Shown: piece after piece, positions 34,562 through 43,753 of the stretch | Layout of the letters: the number at the start of each line of letters is the position of its first letter | Numbering within the stretch: the stretch's first letter is position 1 | Assembly (NCBI GenBank): GCA_025358295.1 | Contig: JANYJY010000045.1 | Location: 1-64,000, forward strand | Reading direction: 5' to 3' | Origin: Gammaproteobacteria bacterium | Lineage (GTDB): Bacteria > Pseudomonadota > Gammaproteobacteria > Steroidobacterales > Steroidobacteraceae | Length of the DNA: 64,000 bases | Notes under the pieces: model-generated | Databases searched by the model: none | What the model saw: only the letters and a program-made list of their open reading frames with translations | What the model was told of the DNA's origin: nothing | Translations under genes and position numbers: made by a program

Positions 34562-35944
34562 ATGACTGACTCGGAATCTCTCGCCGCCCTGTCCCACCGC
34601 TTCCCGAAGAATTTTCTGTGGGGGGTTGCCAGCAGCGCTTTTCAGATCGAGGGCGCTGCCGCGACCGGCGGCAAAGGCGCATCGATCTGGGATGATTTTT
34701 GCCGCATCCCTGGTGCCATCGCCGACGGATCGGATGGCCAAATCGCCTGTGACCACTACCATCGACTCGATGCCGACCTAGACTTGATTGCGGGCCTGGG
34801 GGTCAAAGCCTACCGGTTCTCCATCTCCTGGCCTCGAGTTCAGGCCATGGGATCGGGCCCTTCGCTGAAATCCGGCATTGATTTCTATAATCGTCTCGTC
34901 GATGGCTTGCTCCTGCGCGGTATCGAGCCCTATGCGACCCTGTATCACTGGGACCTGCCGGCGGAACTGCAGCGCAAACATCAGGGCTGGGCGGATCGCA
35001 GCACCGCCTATCGCTTCGCGGAGTATGCCGCCCTCATCGCCCACGCCTTGGGAGATCGAGTGCGCTCGTTTGCGACGCATAACGAACCCTGGGTCACCGC
35101 GACTTTGGGCCATGAACTCGGTATTTTTGCGCCGGGTGTGAAGAATCGTGGTATCGCGATGCAGGTTGCGCACCACTGTCTCTTGAGTCATGGTCTGGCC
35201 GCGCAGGCCATGCGCAGCGCGCGTCGGTCTGTGGATGTCGGGATCGTTCTCAACCTGTCGCCGGTGTATGCGGCCAGCGCTTCGCTGGCCGATCATCGCG
35301 TGGCTGCGCGCGAGGATGGCTTGCTGGTGCGCTGGTACATGGATGCACTCTTGCGCGGAGCCTATCCCCGCGATGTCCTAGAGTACCTCGGGGCCGATGC
35401 CCCGCAGATCTCAGCCGGCGATGAACAATTGATCGCGCAGTCCTTGGACTTCCTCGGGGTCAACTACTACCACCCCATCATCTGCAGCGTGGCGCGGCCG
35501 TTTTCCCACGCTCGTGAGGGGGTGCCCGTGACCGACATGGGCTGGGAAGTGGCGCCCGCGAGTTTCACGGAGTTGCTGGTGCGTCTGGATCGCGACTACG
35601 ATTTGCCACCGCTGTACATAACCGAGAACGGCGCGGCCTACCGCGATGTTCTGGTCGAGGGGGGCGTCGAAGACCCCGAACGGCGTGCTTACATCGAATC
35701 CCATGTCAGCGCGGTCGCGGACGCGATCGGACAAGGCGTCGATGTACGCGGTTATTTTCTCTGGTCGCTGCTCGATAATTTCGAATGGGCGTCGGGCTAT
35801 ACCAAACGCTTCGGCATCTACTATGTCGACTACGCCACTCAGGCGCGAACCCTGAAACGCAGCGGCGTGTGGTTTAAAAATCTGGCGGCCGCCTTCCATC
35901 GTGAGCGCACCGGCGCGGCGCTCGCCGCAGAGCTGCGTCCATAG
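34562..35944 (+). CDS. Glycoside hydrolase family 1 beta-glucosidase
   Basis: Cytoplasmic retaining beta-glucosidase of 460 residues without signal peptide. FLWGVASSAFQIEGAAATGGKGASIWDDF is the GH1 N-terminal signature; the acid/base Glu is in ATHNEPWV and the nucleophile Glu in YITENGAAY; FLWSLLDNFEWASGYTKRFGIYYVDY closes the active site. It should release glucose from imported beta-glucosides. It lies 24 bases after lacI and just ahead of GH3, probably in one operon with the transporter. Confidence 0.93.
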   Translation: MTDSESLAALSHRFPKNFLWGVASSAFQIEGAAATGGKGASIWDDFCRIPGAIADGSDGQIACDHYHRLDADLDLIAGLGVKAYRFSISWPRVQAMGSGPSLKSGIDFYNRLVDGLLLRGIEPYATLYHWDLPAELQRKHQGWADRSTAYRFAEYAALIAHALGDRVRSFATHNEPWVTATLGHELGIFAPGVKNRGIAMQVAHHCLLSHGLAAQAMRSARRSVDVGIVLNLSPVYAASASLADHRVAAREDGLLVRWYMDALLRGAYPRDVLEYLGADAPQISAGDEQLIAQSLDFLGVNYYHPIICSVARPFSHAREGVPVTDMGWEVAPASFTELLVRLDRDYDLPPLYITENGAAYRDVLVEGGVEDPERRAYIESHVSAVADAIGQGVDVRGYFLWSLLDNFEWASGYTKRFGIYYVDYATQARTLKRSGVWFKNLAAAFHRERTGAALAAELRP

Positions 35945-35966
35945 CAATCCATCGGTGACACCCCTC

Positions 35967-38171
35967 ATGCAATGTCGTTATCTCATCGGGCTCGCACTTC
36001 TGTTCACCGCATGTGAGGCGGGCGCCTTAGCTGCCGCACCCGAACCACCGCGGCCGTGGATGAACGCCTCGCTCACGCCGGATCAGCGGGCCGATCTCGT
36101 CATCGCGGAACTGACCTTGGATGAAAAAATCCAGCTGGGGCATGGGATCGGCTGGGGTCCTCTGCGTGAGGGCGCGCCGGTGCCCGCCGACAATAACGGC
36201 GGCGCCGGACAGATATTGGGAATTGCCCGCCTCGGCATCCCTTCCGTGCAGCAGGCGGATTCCGCGGTCGGCGTGCGGATGGCGGCGCCGCAGAGCCGCT
36301 ATGCGACGCTGCTGCCGTCGGTGCTGGGTGTCGCATCGTCCTGGAATTTGCAGACAGCGCATTTATACGGCGATGTTATTGGCCGCGAACTGCGGGCTCA
36401 AGGCTACAATCAGTCGATCGGCGGGGGCGTCAATCTCGCGCGCGACCCGCGCAATGGGCGGTTATTCGAATACGCCGGCGAAGATCCCTTGCTGGCCGGC
36501 ATGATGGTGGGGAATCTGATTCGTGGCGTGCAAGACAATCAGGTCATGGGCGATATCAAGCACTACGCCCTGAACGATCAGGAGACCGGCCGATTCGTCG
36601 TGGATGCCCAAATTTCACACAAGGCCGCGCGCGAAAGCGATCTGCTTGCCTTCGAGATCGGCATTCGCATCGGACAGCCTGCCTCAGTCATGTGCAGCTA
36701 CAACAAGGTGCGCGCAGATTGGGCCTGCGAGAACGCTTGGCTGCTGAACCAGGTGCTGAAAGGCGCCTGGAAATTCCCCGGATTCGTAGTGTCGGATTGG
36801 GACGGCACGCACTCCACTGAGAAGGCCGTGACGGCGGGGCTGGACGTGCAGATGCCGGGCGAAGAGTTCTTGGGTCAGCCGCTGAAACAGGCGATCACCG
36901 AGGGCAGGGTTCCGATGCGGCGCCTGGACGACATGGTGCACCGGGTTCTGCGCTCCATGTTCAATGCCGGTGTCATCGATCATCCGCCGATGCCACGCCG
37001 TGTCGTCGATCCTTTCAAGGGCTTGGCGGATGCGCAGCATATCGCTGAAGAAAGCATCGTCTTGCTGAAAAATAACGGCGTATTGCCACTCGATGCCGCT
37101 GCATTGCGCTCCATCGCAGTAGTCGGCGCCCACGCCGATGTCGGAGTCCTGTCGGGCGGAGGCTCAGCGCAGGTTGATGCCCCGGGCGGCAACGCCATTG
37201 ATCCGGACGCCCCGACCGCATGGGGCAAACCCGTGTACTTTCCGTCGCCGCCGCTGCGCTACATTCGCGAACAAGCGAGGGCTGCCCAAGTTCAATTTGC
37301 GTCGGGGAGGGATGTCGCGGCGGCTGTCTCGCTGGCAAGAACCTCAGACATTGCCATCGTGTTTGCGGACCAGTACATGAGCGAGGAGGGAGATGCGTCC
37401 ACGCTATCCCTGCCGGGCAAACAGAATGAGCTCATTGCGGCCGTCGCAGCCGCCAATCCGCGGACTGTAGTCGTGTTGGTGAATGGCAATCCCGTCACCA
37501 TGCCCTGGATCGGCAAGGTCGCCGGTGTGATGGAGGCCTGGTATCCCGGCATCGGCGGCGGACAAGCTATCGCCAATCTCCTGTTCGGCAACGTCGCGCC
37601 CACCGCCAAATTGCCGATCACCTTTGCCAAGAGTGCAGCTGACCTGCCCCACCTTGAAATTTTCGGCGCAGCGCCGCATGCCGCGGGTGAGTCTAACGGC
37701 TCCTGGACCCAAGACAGCGAAAGACTGTCCAGCTTTCCTGCGAACTACAGCGAAGGCGCGCGCTTCGGTTACAAATGGTTTGACTCCGAAGGCAAAGAAC
37801 CGTTGTTTCCCTTTGGCTATGGACTGTCCTACACCACCTATGAATACCGGAGTCTGAGCGTCGACCCAAAGGCCCGAACGGCGACTTTCACGGTGGCGAA
37901 TTCCGGAAAGCGCAGTGGGACGGAGATCGCGCAGGTGTACGTGGAATTGCCGGCCCGCAGCGGTGAGCATTTCCATCGGCTCGCCGGCTGGCAGCGAGTT
38001 GCCCTGGCTGCCGGGCAGCAAAAAGTGGTGACGGTAGCGATGGAACCGTTGACTCTCGCCGCCTTCGACGAGAAAAAAGATGCCTGGAGCTGGCCCAAGG
38101 GTCGCTACCAGGTGCTCGTCGGCGGCTCCTCGCGTAGCTTGCCGCTCCACCTGGACGTGTCGCTGAATTAG
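35967..38171 (+). CDS. Glycoside hydrolase family 3 beta-glucosidase, exported
   Basis: I place the start at MQCRYLIGLALLFTACEAGALA, which is a signal peptide; the track start lies inside GH1. The 734-residue protein has the GH3 N-terminal barrel (nucleophile Asp in GFVVSDWDGTHS, QSIGGGVNLARDPRNGRLFEYAGEDP), the second alpha/beta domain (VVGAHADVGVLSGGGSAQV) and a fibronectin III-like C-terminal domain (VANSGKRSGTEIAQVYVELPA). It probably trims oligoglucosides in the periplasm before import. The Cys at position 16 lacks a standard lipobox. Confidence 0.9.
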   Translation: MQCRYLIGLALLFTACEAGALAAAPEPPRPWMNASLTPDQRADLVIAELTLDEKIQLGHGIGWGPLREGAPVPADNNGGAGQILGIARLGIPSVQQADSAVGVRMAAPQSRYATLLPSVLGVASSWNLQTAHLYGDVIGRELRAQGYNQSIGGGVNLARDPRNGRLFEYAGEDPLLAGMMVGNLIRGVQDNQVMGDIKHYALNDQETGRFVVDAQISHKAARESDLLAFEIGIRIGQPASVMCSYNKVRADWACENAWLLNQVLKGAWKFPGFVVSDWDGTHSTEKAVTAGLDVQMPGEEFLGQPLKQAITEGRVPMRRLDDMVHRVLRSMFNAGVIDHPPMPRRVVDPFKGLADAQHIAEESIVLLKNNGVLPLDAAALRSIAVVGAHADVGVLSGGGSAQVDAPGGNAIDPDAPTAWGKPVYFPSPPLRYIREQARAAQVQFASGRDVAAAVSLARTSDIAIVFADQYMSEEGDASTLSLPGKQNELIAAVAAANPRTVVVLVNGNPVTMPWIGKVAGVMEAWYPGIGGGQAIANLLFGNVAPTAKLPITFAKSAADLPHLEIFGAAPHAAGESNGSWTQDSERLSSFPANYSEGARFGYKWFDSEGKEPLFPFGYGLSYTTYEYRSLSVDPKARTATFTVANSGKRSGTEIAQVYVELPARSGEHFHRLAGWQRVALAAGQQKVVTVAMEPLTLAAFDEKKDAWSWPKGRYQVLVGGSSRSLPLHLDVSLN

Positions 38172-38361
38172 GATTGCACACATTTCGGGACTCAGGCGAT
38201 CCATGGCGTCCTCGTGCGATGCGCCTGACCGCACTTCGAACAGACATCGAGCGACTGCACCGTCGTTGAGTGAGACCGCTTGTATAGACGACACTGCGGC
38301 GCGGCCGAGTCACACGCTTCGGCTGCGCCAGCAGCCGCCGGCCTTTCATATAAGCAGTAGC

Positions 38362-39987
38362 TCAGTGCCGGCCTGTCAGCTCGCTCATTACGGCATGAAG
38401 CTGCGCACCGGCATCGGGGCGGGAGCCCACGACTCGCCAAGCGATAACGCCGTCGGGCCGCAACAGGAGTGCGCCATCAGCATGGATTCCGGCGATCGCT
38501 TCGAAGTGGCCGTCGGGGTCCGCAAGATCGCCGTCGCGCGCGATTCGATACGCTTTCAGCGGCGCTCCTTCCCCGGCCAGGGCTTTGGCGGCATCCGTCC
38601 AAGCGCGGCCGCCGGCGCCCGCAATCAAGACGAAGCCGTACTCCGGCAGATCGTGCGTCGAGACAGACGTACTCCCCCGTCGCAACATGATGTGGGGTAC
38701 GCGTGTTCCCGGCCGGCCGCTCGGATGGTGCGGGTCTTCAAGCAGCGCGTCATCGCGGCGTCCGTCGCTCGCGTCCAGAATGGCACCGGACGCATAAACC
38801 GATCCAAGCTCAATGGCCGCGTCGTCGAGCAGGGGAGCAAGATTCGTCGTGAGAAGGCTGGAGTCGACGCGTTTGATGTAACGGCTATAGGCCTGCTCGA
38901 CGATCAGCTCGCACAGCGGTTTGCGCTCGGACTCATAAGTATCCAGTAACGAGGCACCCGCCTGGCCCTTGATCACCAGGGCCAGCTTCCAGGCGAGATT
39001 GTGCGCATCGGCGACGCCAGTGTTGCCGCCGAAACCGCCGGTCGGCGGCATGACATGCGCGGCATCCCCGGCAAGGAAAACGTTTGCCTTGCGAAAGGCG
39101 GCGGCCGTGGCGGCAGTGGCACTCCAAGGTTGGACGTCGTCGATTGCGACGGGGAAGTCGGCGCCGACCCCGAGCGCTGCCCGCACAAGCGCGGCACAGT
39201 AGGCGGCAGAAGCGTCCTGTCCCACACGGCTGTTGCGGGCGCCGTCCTGATCGAAAGTCGCGAACACGGCCAGGAAGCCGGCGTCCCCGGTGATGGAGAA
39301 TCTGAAGAAGGCCAGCAACCGGGGCTGGTTCACGTACACGACGCTGAGGTTGCGGCTGCCAATCAGGGCGCGCATATCGGCCTTGAAGTAGATGGTCATG
39401 CAGTCCGCAAAGCTGCCGCGACCTTGCATTTCGATACCGAGTTGCTTGCGCAAAACGCTGTGCGCTCCATCGGCGGCAACCACGTATCGGGCCCTGACCG
39501 CGCGCGGCGGACCGCCATCGCGCGGCCGCAGCACCGCATTAACGCCCTGATAGTCCTGCTCGAGTGACTCCACCTCCGTGCCGTAGTGGAGCTCTGCGCC
39601 GAGTTCGCGGGCTCGCTGACGCAGCACCGGCTCCAGACCGATCTGCGTGACAAACAATCGCGAGGTCGGACTCAGCCCTTCGACCCCCTGATTGAACGAG
39701 CGGTAGAAACATGCCAGCTCCTTGCCGCTCAACGTATCGACAGCAATGATGGCGCCATTCTGCGCGAACTCGCGCTGGGCGGCAGCCTCCACCGCCTCCT
39801 GCAAGCCGACGCTGCGGAAGATCTCCATCGTGCGTTGATGGAAAGAGGCGGCGCGCGGATGGATCGCCGTGCCGCGGTGCCGTTCCACAAGCAGGTGGCG
39901 AATGCCATGCGACGCCAGCAGGACCGAAGTCGACAGCCCAACCAGGCTTCCGCCAATTACCAACACCGGAACGGGTTCTGCGGTCAT
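38362..39987 (-). CDS. FAD-dependent monooxygenase (phenol/polyketide hydroxylase type)
   Basis: I start at MTAEPVPVLVIGGSLVGLS, directly after GGGGGAG; the 72-residue upstream extension in the track overlaps the GNAT gene. The 541-residue product has the FAD GxGxxG-type motif (VIGGSLVGLSTSVLLASHGI), the DG motif (YVVAADGAHSVLRKQLGI) and the GD motif (VFLAGDAAHVMPPTGGFGGNTGVADAHNLAWKL), plus a thioredoxin-like C-terminal domain (LPEYGFVLIAGAGG). Class A flavoprotein hydroxylases of this length act on aromatic rings using NAD(P)H. The substrate is unknown; the clustered alcohol oxidases fit a catabolic role. Confidence 0.88.
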   Translation of the reverse strand: MTAEPVPVLVIGGSLVGLSTSVLLASHGIRHLLVERHRGTAIHPRAASFHQRTMEIFRSVGLQEAVEAAAQREFAQNGAIIAVDTLSGKELACFYRSFNQGVEGLSPTSRLFVTQIGLEPVLRQRARELGAELHYGTEVESLEQDYQGVNAVLRPRDGGPPRAVRARYVVAADGAHSVLRKQLGIEMQGRGSFADCMTIYFKADMRALIGSRNLSVVYVNQPRLLAFFRFSITGDAGFLAVFATFDQDGARNSRVGQDASAAYCAALVRAALGVGADFPVAIDDVQPWSATAATAAAFRKANVFLAGDAAHVMPPTGGFGGNTGVADAHNLAWKLALVIKGQAGASLLDTYESERKPLCELIVEQAYSRYIKRVDSSLLTTNLAPLLDDAAIELGSVYASGAILDASDGRRDDALLEDPHHPSGRPGTRVPHIMLRRGSTSVSTHDLPEYGFVLIAGAGGRAWTDAAKALAGEGAPLKAYRIARDGDLADPDGHFEAIAGIHADGALLLRPDGVIAWRVVGSRPDAGAQLHAVMSELTGRH

Positions 39988-40142
39988 CGGCTCCCCCCCC
40001 CTGATTGCCTTTGCAATCGCCTGCCATGGGCGCAATGTCCTCATGTCGCGCAATCCACCGTGCTGTTGTCGATCCACTCCTCGCCTCGAGTGGCATCGGG
40101 AACCGGCCATTGAGAACGCCTGTTTCGGGTCTTGGTGCAACC

Positions 40143-40673
40143 TCAGTCTAGAGCTTTTTGAAGAAGAGCGGATGCTCCGGCAAGCTGGAGCAGCATCCAA
40201 CAATCATTATGACCATGACCCGTTCGGCCAATTGGCGCTGGTAACCGACGAAATCCGTGACTTTTATAGAATAAGATGGCGGCGGTCATCTCAGATATAG
40301 TTTCTGCGTAGCATTTATCAAACTGGAGTTGTAGTGCCAGCTGAATACATGCGCTGAGTAGCGCATGGCCTGTGCCGTGCCCCCTGCTCTGAGGTCGTAA
40401 ATACATCCGCTGCAGCTCACACGTTCGAGGATCTTCTCCCTCCAGAGGTGCGATACCGGCGCCACCGGCGATGTCTCCGTCCTCCATCGCCACAAAATAG
40501 CCGGACCTGTGCCGAGCGTTAGTTTCGAGAAGGGCGTAGTCGGTGGGCCCAAGAAGGGATTCCACTCGACCTTCCAGCCCATATTCTCGGCGGCATCGCT
40601 CAATGATTTGCAAAACCGCTGCAACGTCAGCAACGGCCAAGCGGAGTATAACAACGCGATTTCTGTAGTTCAT
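40143..40673 (-). CDS. GNAT-family N-acetyltransferase
   Basis: A 176-residue acetyltransferase. The acetyl-CoA-binding motif is ELQRMYLRPQSRGHGTGHALLSACIQLA, preceded by a beta strand (GYFVAMEDGDIAGGAGIAPL) and followed by ETISEMTAAILFYKSHGFRRL. The substrate cannot be told. It is upstream of the monooxygenase on the same strand with about 155 bases between, and diverges from the alcohol dehydrogenase gene. Confidence 0.82.
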   Translation of the reverse strand: MNYRNRVVILRLAVADVAAVLQIIERCRREYGLEGRVESLLGPTDYALLETNARHRSGYFVAMEDGDIAGGAGIAPLEGEDPRTCELQRMYLRPQSRGHGTGHALLSACIQLALQLQFDKCYAETISEMTAAILFYKSHGFRRLPAPIGRTGHGHNDCWMLLQLAGASALLQKALD

Positions 40674-40707
40674 TATTTAGCATCCCAAGACTCCCTAGTC
40701 GGATGAT

Positions 40708-41853
40708 ATGTCGGGTACGCTCAAGATGAAGACGCTCGGCGCCGTGTTGCGGTCAGCGGGAAAGCCACGCCCGTATTCGGTCAGTCGGCCGCTCGAACTG
40801 GTCGAATTGGAGTTGGATCCACCGGGACCCCATGAGGTCTTGGTCGAGCTTCGCGCCGCCGGCATTTGTCATTCCGATCTGTCCGTTATAGATGGCAGCC
40901 GCCAACGACCGACACCCATGTTGCTGGGACACGAAGCCGCGGGGATCGTGCTGCAAACAGGTCGCAATGTCATCCACCTTAAGACAGGGGATCATGTGGT
41001 CGCCGTGTTCGTTCCGGCCTGCCGGCATTGTGGGTCGTGCGACGCCGGACGCCCGGCGCTCTGCGCCGCGGGAAATGGCGCCAACGGTGCGGGTACCTTG
41101 TTATCCGGTCAGCGCCGTCTGCACGCGGGCGCGGAAGCCATCCATCATCATTGCGGCATATCCGGGTTTTCGAAATTCGCGGTGATGGCCGAGAATTCCC
41201 TGGTGCGCATCGACAAATCCGTGCCCTTCGACATCGCCGCCCTGTTCGGATGCGCGGTGCTGACCGGGGTCGGCGCAGTGATGAACTCGGCAAAAGTGAC
41301 TGAAGGGCAGCATGTGGCCATCCTCGGCTTGGGGGGTGTGGGTATGGCGGCGGTCCTCGGTGCGCGGGCCGCCGGTGCCGCATCGATCACAGCCATAGAC
41401 ACCGTGCCGCACAAGCTCGCGCAGGCACTAAAGCTTGGCGCGACCGCCACGTACTGCGCCGATGCGGCCGATGTCATCGACAGGGTGCGCGAAGCCACCC
41501 AGGGTGGGGTCGACGTGGCGTTTGACATGTCAGGATCCGTAAAAGCTCTGGAATCGGCTTGGCATATAACCCGGCGCGGCGGCAGAACGGTGAGCTGCGG
41601 CCTGCCTGACCCCAAGCATCTGCTGTCGCTCTCGCCCGCGCAGTTGGTTGCCGAAGAACGGATACTGCAGGGCAGTTACTTGGGCGGCGGCGATCCCGCG
41701 CTCGATATCCCGCGCTACGTCAATTGGTACCAGAACGGCAAGCTCCCGGTCGATGCCTTGATTTCCGCCAGTCTGCCGCTGCTGGAAATCAACGAGGGGA
41801 TGGACGCACTCGCGTCGGGAACCGCTCTTCGTCAAATCATCGTTTTTCACTAG
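40708..41853 (+). CDS. Zinc-dependent alcohol dehydrogenase (MDR superfamily)
   Basis: A 381-residue medium-chain dehydrogenase. Catalytic zinc ligands: Cys in GICHSDLSV, HE in GHEAAG, and a later Cys (FGCAVLTG). Structural zinc: CRHCGSCDAGRPALC. NAD site: ILGLGGVGMAAVLGARAAG. It resembles class III-like or aryl-alcohol dehydrogenases of the Zn type. MKTLGAVL, six codons in, is an alternative start. The GMC oxidoreductase gene follows after 8 bases, so they form an operon oxidising an alcohol. Confidence 0.9.
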   Translation: MSGTLKMKTLGAVLRSAGKPRPYSVSRPLELVELELDPPGPHEVLVELRAAGICHSDLSVIDGSRQRPTPMLLGHEAAGIVLQTGRNVIHLKTGDHVVAVFVPACRHCGSCDAGRPALCAAGNGANGAGTLLSGQRRLHAGAEAIHHHCGISGFSKFAVMAENSLVRIDKSVPFDIAALFGCAVLTGVGAVMNSAKVTEGQHVAILGLGGVGMAAVLGARAAGAASITAIDTVPHKLAQALKLGATATYCADAADVIDRVREATQGGVDVAFDMSGSVKALESAWHITRRGGRTVSCGLPDPKHLLSLSPAQLVAEERILQGSYLGGGDPALDIPRYVNWYQNGKLPVDALISASLPLLEINEGMDALASGTALRQIIVFH

Positions 41854-41861
41854 AGAAGCAT

Positions 41862-43535
41862 ATGGCCAGCGAAAAGGACTTCGATTACATCATCGTCGGC
41901 GCGGGCTCTGCCGGCTGCGTGCTCGCGAACCGTTTGAGCGAGGACGAGACTCAGCGCGTACTGTTGCTCGAGCACGGCGGTTCGGATCGCTCGATGTACA
42001 TCCAGATGCCGAGCGCGCTCGGCATTCCGATGAATTCGGAAAAGTATGATTGGGGTTACTACACCGAGCCGGAGCCGCATCTTGGCGGCCGCCGCCTGCA
42101 CGCGCCACGCGGCAAAGTCCTCGGAGGCTCTTCCTCGACCAACGGCCTCGTTTACGTGCGCGGCAATCCGCTCGACTTCGAACGCTGGCAGTCCGAAGGT
42201 GCTACCGGCTGGGGATATCGCGATGTATTGCCCTATTTCCGCAAAGCAGAAACACGCGCCAGCGGCGGCGATGCCTATCGCGGCGACTCGGGGCCGCTTG
42301 CCACCCGCTACGGCAGTCTTGCAAATCCGCTGCACGAAGTGTGGTTGACGACCGGCACGCAAGCAGGCTATTCGCGCAGCCCAGACCTCAATGGCTTCCG
42401 ACAAGAAGCCTTTGGCCGCTTCGACATGACGGTCGGCGGTGGCCGTCGCAGCAGCACCTCCAATGCCTACTTGCGCCCTGCGCTCGGGCGAAAGAACCTG
42501 GCAGTGCAAACGCACTCGCACGCGACCAAAATCCTGTTCGAGGGACGGCGTGCCATCGGCGTCGAGTATCAGCGTGACGGATATGACGGTGCGCAAGTCG
42601 CGCGAGCAAGTCGCGAGATCATCGTCGCGGCGGGCGCCATAAACTCGCCGCAGCTGCTGAAGCTGTCGGGAGTCGGCCCCGCGGCGGAACTCGCCGAGCA
42701 TGGCATCGCCGTGGTGTGCGACCGGCCAGGAGTCGGCGAGAATCTACAGGACCACGCTGAATTCTATTTTCAAGTAGCCTGCAGCGAACCCATCACGCTG
42801 TACTCGGTCATGAATCCCTTCTCGAAGGCACTGATCGGGCTGCGCTGGTTGCTGTTCAAGAACGGGCTCGGCGCCACCAATCATTGCGAGTCCGGCGGAT
42901 TCATCCGGAGCCGCGCCGGCGTGCGCTACCCCAACATCCAATACCACTTCCTGCCGATGGCCATCGTCACCTATAACAAGAGCGCGCAGGCCAGAGAACA
43001 CGGCTTTCAAGCCCATGTCGGCCCTATGCAGTCGAAGAGCCGCGGCTCGATACGATTGGCTTCCGCCAATCCTCTGGCGGCACCGCGAATTCAGTTCAAT
43101 TACATGAGTCACGAGGAGGATTGGGCCGACATGCGCGCTTGCGTACGTTTGACACGGGAGATTTTCGGTCAACCCGCCTTCGAGAGATTCTATTCCCGCG
43201 AAATCATGCCCGGCGCCCACATCACCAGCGATGCCGACATCGATGCATTCATCAAAGAAAAGATGCAGAGCGGTTATCACCCCTCCTGCAGCTGTCGCAT
43301 GGGCGCCGCGAGCGACCCCCTGGCCGTCGTCGATCCCGAGACTCGTGTCATCGGGGTCGAGGCCCTGCGAGTGGTTGACGCGTCCATCATGCCGTCCATC
43401 ACCAACGGCAACTTGAATGCGCCCACCATCATGATCGCAGAGAAGGCTGCGGACTTGGTTCAAGGCCGAGCCCCTCTGCTGCAAGCGAATGTCGATTGGT
43501 ACGAGGACGAGAACTGGCGAACCAGTCAGCGGTGA
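41862..43535 (+). CDS. GMC-family FAD oxidoreductase (choline dehydrogenase-like)
   Basis: Start at [26 protein letters not shown], after AGAGAAG; the track start lies in the upstream gene. The 557-residue protein has the ADP-binding motif, GMC signature 1 ([26 protein letters not shown]), signature 2 ([16 protein letters not shown]) and the C-terminal catalytic block ([39 protein letters not shown]). It oxidises an alcohol and hands electrons to oxygen or the respiratory chain. No signal peptide, so cytoplasmic or membrane-associated. Confidence 0.92.
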   Translation: MASEKDFDYIIVGAGSAGCVLANRLSEDETQRVLLLEHGGSDRSMYIQMPSALGIPMNSEKYDWGYYTEPEPHLGGRRLHAPRGKVLGGSSSTNGLVYVRGNPLDFERWQSEGATGWGYRDVLPYFRKAETRASGGDAYRGDSGPLATRYGSLANPLHEVWLTTGTQAGYSRSPDLNGFRQEAFGRFDMTVGGGRRSSTSNAYLRPALGRKNLAVQTHSHATKILFEGRRAIGVEYQRDGYDGAQVARASREIIVAAGAINSPQLLKLSGVGPAAELAEHGIAVVCDRPGVGENLQDHAEFYFQVACSEPITLYSVMNPFSKALIGLRWLLFKNGLGATNHCESGGFIRSRAGVRYPNIQYHFLPMAIVTYNKSAQAREHGFQAHVGPMQSKSRGSIRLASANPLAAPRIQFNYMSHEEDWADMRACVRLTREIFGQPAFERFYSREIMPGAHITSDADIDAFIKEKMQSGYHPSCSCRMGAASDPLAVVDPETRVIGVEALRVVDASIMPSITNGNLNAPTIMIAEKAADLVQGRAPLLQANVDWYEDENWRTSQR

Positions 43536-43753
43536 CTTTACTGGCATGGGGGCGCCGCTAGCGGTGAACCCACTCGTGACCATCGAGAGCCTGTTGTTCG
43601 CGAATTGCGGGTCGACTGTGCCGATAGTGCACGAACTTACGACCATGAGTGTCATCGTAGGTCCGTCTCCTGCCACGTGACCGTACTCCGACAGTTCCTC
43701 TAGACGCGGTCGTGTTAAAAGATCATTGCATTGCCAATATACAAGAGGATTTC

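Noticed and set aside
37404-38294. 296-residue minus-strand ORF opposite GH3
   Set aside because: Shadow of the GH3 gene; no motifs of its own.
42744-43676. 310-residue minus-strand ORF opposite the GMC gene
   Set aside because: Shadow of a strongly conserved GMC oxidoreductase.
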